Source of the DNA: Lonsdalea britannica
Lineage (GTDB): Bacteria; Pseudomonadota; Gammaproteobacteria; Enterobacterales; Enterobacteriaceae
NCBI RefSeq assembly: GCF_946477055.1
Contig: NZ_CAMKXG010000216.1
Coordinates: 1 to 6,088 of the forward strand
Reading direction: 5' to 3'
DNA length: 6,088 bases
Below, one piece after another: positions 1 to 5,418 of this stretch (position 1 is its first letter; every line of letters begins with the position of its first letter). The notes under the pieces are model-generated. The model saw only the letters and a list, made by a program, of their open reading frames with translations. It was not told where the DNA came from and did not search any database. The position numbers and the translations under genes were made by a program.

Positions 1-39
1 CCTTAGTCTCGTGGGCTCGGAGATGTGTATAAGAGACAG
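1..39 (+). other. Illumina Nextera Read 2 adapter (sequencing artefact)
   Basis: Bases 21-39 are the 19-base Tn5 mosaic end (AGATGTGTATAAGAGACAG), and bases 6-20 (GTCTCGTGGGCTCGG) are the rest of the Nextera Read 2 transposase adapter. Bases 1-5 (CCTTA) match the last five bases of the N701 i7 index as written in the primer (TCGCCTTA). On the minus strand this reads insert, mosaic end, adapter, then TAAGG, which is what a read running through a short insert into its adapter gives. These bases are therefore library sequence left on a contig end, not a natural transposon. Genomic sequence starts at base 40. Confidence 0.97.
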
Positions 40-96
40 ATAGATTGGCTTGGTTTTATTTGTTCGCATCAAAATGAATTATTTCCTGAAGATTAA

Positions 97-110
97 CGCA
101 TCTTAATGCG
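97..110 (+). repeat. short inverted repeat in flp leader
   Basis: CGCAT at 97-101 and ATGCG at 106-110 are perfect inverted arms around the four-base centre CTTA. The site lies just upstream of the candidate promoter elements, so it could be a regulator half-site pair, but a five-base stem can arise by chance. No known operator is recognised. Confidence 0.3.
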
Positions 111-117
111 CTATGGC

Positions 118-146
118 TTGTTGTTCATGATAATAAGTCTCATTAT
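118..146 (+). promoter_or_regulatory. weak candidate sigma-70 promoter for flp
   Basis: TTGTTG at 118-123 (three of six matches to TTGACA) lies 17 bases before CATTAT at 141-146 (four of six matches to TATAAT). An alternative -10 element is GATAAT at 129-134 (five of six), but it has no recognisable -35 box at 16-18 bases. Both are weak matches, so the call rests mainly on position: the AT-rich stretch 70-100 bases before the flp start. An activator-dependent promoter is equally possible. Confidence 0.2.
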
Positions 147-212
147 TGATTCCGTGACCCCTGTGCGTTGGCTCGGGGGATAGACGTTTAACCCGCGATG
201 AGAGAACGGATA

Positions 213-440
213 ATGAAACAGCTGAAGGCGAAATGGCACACCTTTATCCACGATGAAAGTGGTGTGACCGCCATTGAGTACGGCATTTTGGCGGCGGCGA
301 TGGCAGCGGCTATCGGCGCGATTTTCGGCAGCGACGGTATCTTCGTCAAAGCGCTGAACGAGAAATTCAGTGAAATCGCAGACCAGATTACCGGCACAGG
401 CACCAGCGGTTCGGGCACGACGACCACCACGACGAAATAA
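213..440 (+). CDS. flp: Flp type IVb pilin precursor
   Basis: This is the major structural pilin of the Tad pilus, made as a 75-residue inner-membrane prepilin and polymerised into the fibre. The Flp processing motif G/xxxxEY is intact: a 17-residue leader ends at Gly17 and the mature protein starts V-T-A-I-E-Y, with Glu at +5 and Tyr at +6. A hydrophobic helix follows at about residues 24-43 (GILAAAMAAAIGAIFG). The C-terminus is unusual for its run of six threonines after a Gly/Ser/Thr stretch. The start at 213 is preferred to the in-frame ATG at 198 because AGAG at 201-204 lies eight bases before it, whereas 198 has no close ribosome site. The stop overlaps the next start as TAATG. Only one flp copy is present, although some tad loci carry two. 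Confidence 0.93.
   Translation: MKQLKAKWHTFIHDESGVTAIEYGILAAAMAAAIGAIFGSDGIFVKALNEKFSEIADQITGTGTSGSGTTTTTTK
417..434 (+). repeat. hexathreonine codon run in flp
   Basis: Six consecutive threonine codons (ACG ACG ACC ACC ACG ACG) sit directly before the terminal Lys codon of flp. The ACG/ACC alternation makes it a low-complexity trinucleotide tract, but the codons are mixed, so it is not a perfect repeat likely to slip at high rate. In the protein it extends a Gly/Ser/Thr-rich tail at residues 60-74. Confidence 0.7.
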
Positions 441-997
441 TGACGGAGATGGTCGGGTATGTGCAGGGAGCACAAACGCTGTGGTTGACTGGCTGCCTCC
501 TCTGGTGCGTCGGCAGCGATCTGCTTCAGCGTAGAATACCTAACCGAGCGGTCCTGATGTTGCTGCTGGGATGGATTGCGGTCGGTATTCTGACCGCCAT
601 TCTGGCGGGGACGACGGTCCGACCGGCGACCGCGATGCTGCATGCGTTGCCCGGCGCGGCGGTGGTTTTCGTCGTGGGTTTTCTGCTGTTTCTGACGGGA
701 AGATTGGGCGCTGGCGATGTGAAGATGATGAGCGTGTTGTGCCTGTGGGTGGGCAGCGGTCAACAGCTCGCGTTTGTCATGGTCACGGCGTTGGCCGGCG
801 GGGTGCTGGCATTGATCCTTCCCCTGCTGAATACGATCCCTCCCGCGTTAGCGCTGGGTATCGATAATCTGAATCGACGGCTGCATCTCAACATCGCGTC
901 GCCGACGGTATTGCCTGCCGATCTTTCCCAGGGGCTTCCTTATGGCATTGCCATTGCTTTTGGTGCGGCTTATATCCTGATTTGGCCTCTGTTCTAA
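440..997 (+). CDS. tadV: TadV/CpaA prepilin peptidase (family A24)
   Basis: A polytopic inner-membrane aspartic peptidase of 185 residues that should cleave the Flp leader after Gly17. Both catalytic aspartates of family A24 are visible: Asp27 in SDLLQRRIPN (the D-x5-IPN element) and Asp93 in GAGDVKMM (the GxGD element). A typical late motif LPYGIAIA is at 166-173. Hydrophobic segments lie near residues 14-24, 38-56, 69-86, 99-130 and 168-185. It lacks the N-terminal methylase domain of PilD-type enzymes, as expected for TadV. The start at 440 overlaps the flp stop by one base and has no ribosome site of its own, suggesting translational coupling. Alternatives are ATG at 449, and GTG at 461, which has GGAG 12 bases upstream. 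All leave the active site intact. Confidence 0.92.
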   Translation: MTEMVGYVQGAQTLWLTGCLLWCVGSDLLQRRIPNRAVLMLLLGWIAVGILTAILAGTTVRPATAMLHALPGAAVVFVVGFLLFLTGRLGAGDVKMMSVLCLWVGSGQQLAFVMVTALAGGVLALILPLLNTIPPALALGIDNLNRRLHLNIASPTVLPADLSQGLPYGIAIAFGAAYILIWPLF

Positions 998-1029
998 ATA
1001 GAATCGGCGGCGCTGGGTTAAAAATTAAA

Positions 1030-1953
1030 ATGAAATTAAATTCGACATTATTACTGTCTGGGGCCTTTATTATTGCCGGAATTATTGCGCTTGTTGTTCG
1101 TAGCCAATTATCCACACCACCAGTAGTTCATTTATCTCCGCCTCCCGCGGAAATTAAAAAAACCGCCGTATTAGTCGCGGCAAAAGCATTATATCCCGGT
1201 GACTTTATCGACGCCTCGGCTATTCGCTGGGAGGAAACGGAACAGCCCGTCACCCGCTCTTTTTATTTTATTCGCGATAAAGACAGAGAAACGCCGTTAT
1301 ACGGTGCCACGCTGCGGGAAAAAGTGTCCGCGGGAACGCCATTGACCAGCAATCTGCTGGTTCGACCCGGCGAGCCGGGGTTCGTCGCAGCGGTACTCAG
1401 CCCAGGTATGCGTGCCATCTCCATCCCTACCAATGCCGTCGCCAGCAACGCCGGACTGGTGTCCGCCGGTGACCGCGTCGACATCATTCTCAGCCTGCGC
1501 CGAGATGAACAGCCGCAGCTGACGCCCACCAGCGCTCAGCCACTGGTGCCGCCGGTGCTGGCGGCCCAGACCATCGTACGCAACCTGCGCGTATTGGCCC
1601 TGAATAATCAAACCGAAACCGAAGTCAGACCGCGACAGGATGTCGACGGCGACGCGACGCGCGCCACACCGGGCAGCCGGACGACGAGGGCGCCCGCCTA
1701 TCAGACTGTGACCGTCGAGGCGACGCCCGAACAGGCTGAGGTGCTGGCGGTGGCGAAAGAGGTCGGGCTGCTGCATCTGGCTTTGCGCAGCGCGACGGCG
1801 GGGGAAGAGGACGAGGCACTCGCGGCTGACGGCGCACGGGTGACCACGCTGGCGGACAGCACGCGCATTTACAGCGGTTTCTCCCACAGCGGTCATCAGG
1901 TGAAAATTTTTCGGGGCGACAAGAAGGAAATCCAACAGTTCCCCTCCCGATAA
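1030..1953 (+). CDS. rcpC: RcpC/CpaB pilus assembly protein
   Basis: A 307-residue periplasmic protein anchored by one N-terminal hydrophobic segment (about residues 6-24), thought in Tad systems to work beside the secretin. A SAF-like domain covers roughly 44-112 (VLVAAKALYPGDFIDASAIRW, then GTPLTSNLL). The RcpC/CpaB core follows, with the characteristic MRAISIPTNAV and AGLVSAGDRVDIILSL at 127-156 and a conserved tail TVEATPEQAEVLAVAKEVGLLHLALR at 228-253. Residues 160-225 are a Pro/Thr/Arg-rich variable linker. The start at 1030 is chosen because the hydrophobic segment begins right after it; the in-frame TTG at 982 would overlap tadV. The ribosome site is poor (a GGG 11 bases upstream in A-rich sequence). 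The first ~270 bases are distinctly AT-rich compared with the rest of the gene. Confidence 0.9.
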   Translation: MKLNSTLLLSGAFIIAGIIALVVRSQLSTPPVVHLSPPPAEIKKTAVLVAAKALYPGDFIDASAIRWEETEQPVTRSFYFIRDKDRETPLYGATLREKVSAGTPLTSNLLVRPGEPGFVAAVLSPGMRAISIPTNAVASNAGLVSAGDRVDIILSLRRDEQPQLTPTSAQPLVPPVLAAQTIVRNLRVLALNNQTETEVRPRQDVDGDATRATPGSRTTRAPAYQTVTVEATPEQAEVLAVAKEVGLLHLALRSATAGEEDEALAADGARVTTLADSTRIYSGFSHSGHQVKIFRGDKKEIQQFPSR

Positions 1954-1961
1954 GCCTGCTG

Positions 1962-1984
1962 GGGCGCGGCGTTAACCGTCGCCC
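1962..1984 (+). promoter_or_regulatory. intercistronic GC-rich RNA hairpin between rcpC and rcpA
   Basis: GGGCGCGG at 1962-1969 pairs with CCG (1976-1978) and CGCCC (1980-1984), giving eight G-C pairs with a single bulged T at 1979 and a six-base loop CGTTAA. It starts eight bases after the rcpC stop and ends 37 bases before the rcpA start. There is no T-run after it, so it is not a classical intrinsic terminator. It may be an mRNA stability or processing element, or a partial attenuator. Confidence 0.5.
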
Positions 1985-2021
1985 GCAGCGGACAAGACCA
2001 TCCCATAATGGAAACCAGTAC

Positions 2022-3482
2022 ATGAAGATGTTTTTTGCTCTCAGGTCAGGGTGTCGCGTGACCTGTCAACGATGGCTCTTGGTCGGCGCTTATTGGCTGG
2101 CCGGATCGGCACTTTACGCGACGGTCTTCTTCGCGACGACGCGCTTTGCAGACGCGGCGGGCGTGTCCGAGGTGGCGGAAACCAGCGTCATTCATTTGAC
2201 GGTCCATCAGGGGCGGATGTTGCAACTTGATCAACTGCCGGACAGCGTTCTGGTGGCCGACCCGGAGATCGCCAGCTTCGAGCTGCCGTCGCCCGGCAAC
2301 CTGTTCGTGTACGCCAAAGCGGTGGGGTCGACCACGCTGTATGCAATGGATGAAAACGGGACGGTAATCAACGCCATTCGCATCGTGTCCGAACATGACC
2401 TGGCCGCGCTGAAAGAGCGCCTGCGCCGGGAATTTCCAGCCGCCGATATCCAGTTGGAAGCCGCGATCCCCAGCGGCGTGATCGTGCGCGGCAGCGTGGA
2501 TACGCCGCAAGACGCCAAACGAGTAATCGACAGCGTGCAGGCTTATATCAGTACGTCCACGTCGTCCGGCGGCGGGCAAGGCGGAGGTGGCGCACGGAGC
2601 ACCGGTCTGGCGGGTGCGAGCGCCAGTTCGTCCAACGTCGTCAATCAGCTGAAAATCAAAACGCCGTCGCAAATCAATATTCGCGTCCGGGTCGTCGAAG
2701 TGTCGCGCAAGCTGACGCATGAACTGGGCTTTAACTGGGACGCCTCGCTCAATCGCGGTAGCGGCTCGATAGGTCTGGGCACCGGCACCCTGACGGACTT
2801 TTTCGACTCAACGACCAATACGTTTACCGGTTCTGAGGGCAGCAATTTTCTGGGCTTCAACATCGGGGGCGGCGACGGCTCGCTCAGCGGACTGCTGTCG
2901 GCGATGAATCAGCAGGGGATGGCTTCGGTGCTGGCGGAGCCGAATCTGACCGCCATGTCCGGCGAAACGGCCGCCTTCGCCGCGGGCGGCGAAGTCCCCA
3001 TCGTCTTGATCACCAACAACAACATCAGCATCGATTACAAGTCGTACGGCGTGATCCTGCGCATGACGCCCACGCTCTTGTCCGCCAACCGCATCAGCCT
3101 GCACATTGCGCCTGAAGTCAGCGAACTGACCTCGGTCGGCTCGGTTCAACTGGAGGGCGGCTCGACCATTCCGGCGATGACCGTCAGGCGAGCTGACACC
3201 ACCGTAGAGCTGGCCAGCGGCCAAAGTTTCGCGCTGGCAGGCATGCTGCGCAGCTCCAACAGCCAGACCGTGACCGGCGTTCCCGGCCTGAGCCGTATTC
3301 CGCTGCTGGGACGGGCGTTTGAGAACGAATCGTCGAGCCACGAGGAAACCGAACTGGTGATCATCGCGACGGCCTACGTGGTCGAGCCGGTCAACGCGGG
3401 CCAGCTACAGACGCCGGGACAGGGCGTGAAAGTATTGGATGCGGTGACGCCGAGCTACGGCGCCGTGGGCTATCTCTATTGA
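2022..3482 (+). CDS. rcpA: RcpA/CpaC outer-membrane secretin
   Basis: Forms the multimeric outer-membrane channel through which the Flp fibre leaves the cell. The 486-residue product has a signal peptide with hydrophobic stretch 19-38 and a likely signal peptidase I site A43-D44-A45/A46. A type II/III-secretin pilus N-terminal domain is at about 54-122, a BON-like region at about 124-178, a Gly/Ser-rich linker at 181-205 and the secretin domain at about 215-455. Diagnostic secretin elements are VLAEPNLTAMSGETAAFAAGGEVPI (303-327) and GVPGLSRIPLLGRAF (419-433). The ATG at 2022 has only a weak GGA about nine bases upstream. An in-frame GTG at 2058 has AGGG six bases upstream and would give a 474-residue protein with a more ordinary 33-residue signal peptide, so the start is uncertain. 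Sixteen bases separate it from the next gene. Confidence 0.93.
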   Translation: MKMFFALRSGCRVTCQRWLLVGAYWLAGSALYATVFFATTRFADAAGVSEVAETSVIHLTVHQGRMLQLDQLPDSVLVADPEIASFELPSPGNLFVYAKAVGSTTLYAMDENGTVINAIRIVSEHDLAALKERLRREFPAADIQLEAAIPSGVIVRGSVDTPQDAKRVIDSVQAYISTSTSSGGGQGGGGARSTGLAGASASSSNVVNQLKIKTPSQINIRVRVVEVSRKLTHELGFNWDASLNRGSGSIGLGTGTLTDFFDSTTNTFTGSEGSNFLGFNIGGGDGSLSGLLSAMNQQGMASVLAEPNLTAMSGETAAFAAGGEVPIVLITNNNISIDYKSYGVILRMTPTLLSANRISLHIAPEVSELTSVGSVQLEGGSTIPAMTVRRADTTVELASGQSFALAGMLRSSNSQTVTGVPGLSRIPLLGRAFENESSSHEETELVIIATAYVVEPVNAGQLQTPGQGVKVLDAVTPSYGAVGYLY

Positions 3483-3498
3483 ATCGCAGGACATCATC

Positions 3499-4158
3499 AT
3501 GACTTTCACTCACCACGAACGCCTTATCGCCGCCGCCCTGTTGGCGACGCTGCTCGGCGGCTGTAGCGATCGTTCCTTGAACGACGAACGGCTCAAGCGC
3601 TTTGACCAGCCCGGCCTGACGCCGGTGACCGTCCAGCCTCGCGCGCTGGCCGTCACATTGCAGGTTGCCGCCAACGGCCGCGGACTGAACGAAGACTCGT
3701 TGCGACGCCTCAATACCCTGCTCAACCAGCAGGGACGGCTGGCGCATCAAAGCGTCACAATTACTCCGTATACGGTGCGCGGCGAACAGATCGCGACCCG
3801 TCTGGCGAGCGCTTTGAAAAACGCGGGCGCGGACGGCCAGAAGATCATCGTACTGCGTCGGGGAGCGTCGGCCGGTCAGCGCGGCGACCTGGAAGTGCTA
3901 TCGCAGGCGCTGGCGGTCACCACCTCCCGCTGCCAGATCAACGACCCGAACCTACAGATGGTGAAACCGTTTGAAGGCATGGGCTACCTCGGCTGCGCCA
4001 CGCAAAACAACCTGGCAATGATGGTGGCGGACCCGCGCGATCTGATTCAGGCACGTTCGCTGGACGGCGCCGACGGCGTGACGGCGGTCAACAGCATTGA
4101 GCGTTACCAGCAGGATGAGGTGAAGGCGCTCATCGATATCAACTTTGATGAAGATTGA
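3499..4158 (+). CDS. cpaD: CpaD-family pilus assembly lipoprotein
   Basis: A 219-residue predicted lipoprotein in the place of rcpB in the Aggregatibacter order. A lipobox L19-G20-G21-C22 follows a hydrophobic stretch at 9-21. Ser at +2 rather than Asp suggests sorting to the outer membrane. The family is shown by the C-terminal motif GCATQNNLAMMVADPRDL (165-182), typical of CpaD, together with an upstream cysteine at 145 that could pair with Cys166. The region 50-120 has a periplasmic OmpA/CpaD-like pattern (VANGRGLNEDSLRRLNTLL, then an alternating basic segment). The start is well supported by AGGA at 3488-3491, seven bases before the ATG. It probably helps the RcpA secretin assemble in the outer membrane (inferred from family and context). 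Its stop lies 17 bases before the tadZ start. Confidence 0.88.
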   Translation: MTFTHHERLIAAALLATLLGGCSDRSLNDERLKRFDQPGLTPVTVQPRALAVTLQVAANGRGLNEDSLRRLNTLLNQQGRLAHQSVTITPYTVRGEQIATRLASALKNAGADGQKIIVLRRGASAGQRGDLEVLSQALAVTTSRCQINDPNLQMVKPFEGMGYLGCATQNNLAMMVADPRDLIQARSLDGADGVTAVNSIERYQQDEVKALIDINFDED

Positions 4159-4161
4159 TGG

Positions 4162-4165
4162 GGAG
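4162..4165 (+). promoter_or_regulatory. ribosome binding site deciding the tadZ start
   Basis: GGAG at 4162-4165 lies ten bases before the ATG at 4176. It falls downstream of the other in-frame candidates (TTG at 4155, ATG at 4158), so it supports the start at 4176 and a 402-residue TadZ. Confidence 0.65.
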
Positions 4166-4175
4166 CGCAAACAAC

Positions 4176-5384
4176 ATGAGTGACTCAACCGCGACGTTTA
4201 CACGGGACAGCGAAGAACGGCGCGCCGAACTGGCGGCCTTTGTCCACTCGGCGGCGGAAGCCGATACGCTGCGTGACCATCTCGGTCGCCTGAAACGTGA
4301 CTCTGTGACGGTGATGCCCGGCGGTCTCGCCGTGGCTCAGCAGTGGTGTGAACTGAACCTGCCGCCGCGCATCCTGCTGGCCGATTTGGACGACGAGCAT
4401 TGGCCGCTGCCGATGCTGACGGCACTGCTGGCGCTGTGCGGACCGACGACGCAGGTGATCGTCACCGGCAGCAGTCAGGACGTCAGCCTGTACCGTGCGC
4501 TGCTGCAACTGGGCGTAACCGAATATCTGGTCAAGCCCTACACGCTGGATCTTCTGGCGGCCACGCTGGCGAAATGCGGCGGACAACTGATGGGGCCGGA
4601 GTACGCGCGAATGGGACGCACTGTCGCCATCGCCGGTGCCGGGGGCGGCTGCGGCGTCAGCACGCTGGCGATGGGGTTGAGTCAGCTGCTATCGCAGGAA
4701 CGGCATCTGCCCGTCGCGTTGGTGGATTACGACCGCCGCAACGGCTGCCAGCTGTTGCTCTCCGGCCAGACGGAAGACGCCGGGCTGGCGGCGGTGCTGG
4801 CCAGCCCGGCGCTGGATGCCCGGCTTTTGCAACGCGCCATGCTACAGGTCAACGCCCGTCTGCATCTGTTGGCGCAGAAGCCGGAACTGGGCGCGCCGTC
4901 GCCGGTTGAGGTAGACACCGTGCTCAATCTGGGCGGCACCCTGTGCCGAATGTTCAATCAGGTGGTGTGGGATCTTCCGAGCTATTTCCCTGCGGGCGCG
5001 CTGGAGGTACTGACCTATGCCGACCTGCGCATTCTGGTGACGGAACTGACGTTACAGGACGCACGCAATCTGCGCCGCATCCTGCATGAAATCGGTGATG
5101 AAAGCGAAGGGCAGCGCTTGCTGCTGGTGCACAACCAGAGCCGTTTCAGCGGCCAGCCGCCGCTCGATCGCGGGCAGTTCGAGCACATCGTCGGACGCAC
5201 TATTGATGTCACGCTGCCCTACGCCGACCGGGCGCTGGCGCAGAGTCTCAGCCTGGGCGCGATGAACGTTGCGGGCGCACCCGGTTTTCAACAGGGCCTG
5301 CGACAGCTGGCGGATTTGGTCAGCGGCGTACCGCCAAAACCGGCGAAAAAACGGTGGTACGACGGCCTGCTGCGGCGCGCCTAA
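4176..5384 (+). CDS. tadZ: TadZ/CpaE ParA/MinD-like pilus localisation protein
   Basis: A 402-residue cytoplasmic protein that in Tad systems marks the assembly site at the cell pole and recruits other Tad proteins. Residues 19-135 form an atypical receiver: ILLADLDD (67-73, Asp70 in the phospho-acceptor position), VIVTGSS (94-100) and YLVKPY (117-122, Lys120). The first strand (AFVHSA) lacks the usual acidic pair, so phosphorylation is doubtful. Residues 148-385 form a ParA/MinD ATPase fold with a P-loop-like GAGGGCGVST (154-163), a VDYD element (183-186) and a Walker B-like VVWDLP (263-268). The P-loop has Val where the catalytic Lys of GK[ST] would be, and no KGG lysine. A basic tail (387-402) ends the protein. 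The start at 4176 is chosen from its ribosome site. Confidence 0.92.
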   Translation: MSDSTATFTRDSEERRAELAAFVHSAAEADTLRDHLGRLKRDSVTVMPGGLAVAQQWCELNLPPRILLADLDDEHWPLPMLTALLALCGPTTQVIVTGSSQDVSLYRALLQLGVTEYLVKPYTLDLLAATLAKCGGQLMGPEYARMGRTVAIAGAGGGCGVSTLAMGLSQLLSQERHLPVALVDYDRRNGCQLLLSGQTEDAGLAAVLASPALDARLLQRAMLQVNARLHLLAQKPELGAPSPVEVDTVLNLGGTLCRMFNQVVWDLPSYFPAGALEVLTYADLRILVTELTLQDARNLRRILHEIGDESEGQRLLLVHNQSRFSGQPPLDRGQFEHIVGRTIDVTLPYADRALAQSLSLGAMNVAGAPGFQQGLRQLADLVSGVPPKPAKKRWYDGLLRRA

Positions 5385-5405
5385 CGCGACCGCTGCGTTT
5401 TAATC

Positions 5406-5411
5406 AGGAGG
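5406..5411 (+). promoter_or_regulatory. consensus Shine-Dalgarno for tadA
   Basis: AGGAGG at 5406-5411 matches the anti-SD core completely and lies seven bases before the ATG at 5419. It is the strongest ribosome site in the window and fixes the tadA start despite a second in-frame ATG at 5425. Confidence 0.8.
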
Positions 5412-5418
5412 GTTGGCG

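Larger units (their letters stand above)
40..212 (+). other. AT-rich noncoding leader upstream of flp
   Basis: No plausible gene is seen between the adapter and flp. Bases 61-120 are about 37% GC by hand count, clearly lower than most of the operon, as is usual for a promoter region. It contains a small palindrome (97-110), AT-rich half-repeats around 131-146 (ATAAT and ATTAT, seven bases apart), and a G-run at 175-179. No good sigma-54 site (GG and GC ten bases apart in the right context) and no convincing CRP or FNR palindrome were found by eye. The true upstream extent is unknown because the contig ends here. Confidence 0.6.

Noticed and set aside
21..39. Tn5 mosaic end as evidence of a natural transposon
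   Set aside because: It is directly joined to the Nextera adapter and index bases, so it comes from the sequencing library.
188..763. Long minus-strand open frame (191 codons) across flp and tadV, and others at 1297-1935, 2046-2720, 2808-3341 and 4185-4586
   Set aside because: They lie wholly or largely antisense to well-supported genes in GC-rich DNA. Their products are rich in Arg, His, Gln and Pro with no recognisable domain, as expected of shadow frames.
982..1029. Upstream extension of rcpC from a TTG at 982
   Set aside because: It would overlap the end of tadV, has no ribosome site and adds 16 residues before the natural membrane segment.
2008..2025. Five-codon frame (ATG at 2008, TGA at 2023) overlapping the rcpA start as ATGA
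   Set aside because: It could couple to rcpA translation, but it has no clear ribosome site and a frame this short is expected by chance.
4400..4909. Plus-strand frame of 169 codons inside tadZ
   Set aside because: It is a second-frame shadow of tadZ. Its product is an Arg/Gly/Ala-rich low-complexity sequence, while the tadZ frame has clear domains.
5385..5418. Terminator between tadZ and tadA
   Set aside because: No stem-loop followed by a T-run is present. The four-T stretch near 5398 has no stable stem before it.
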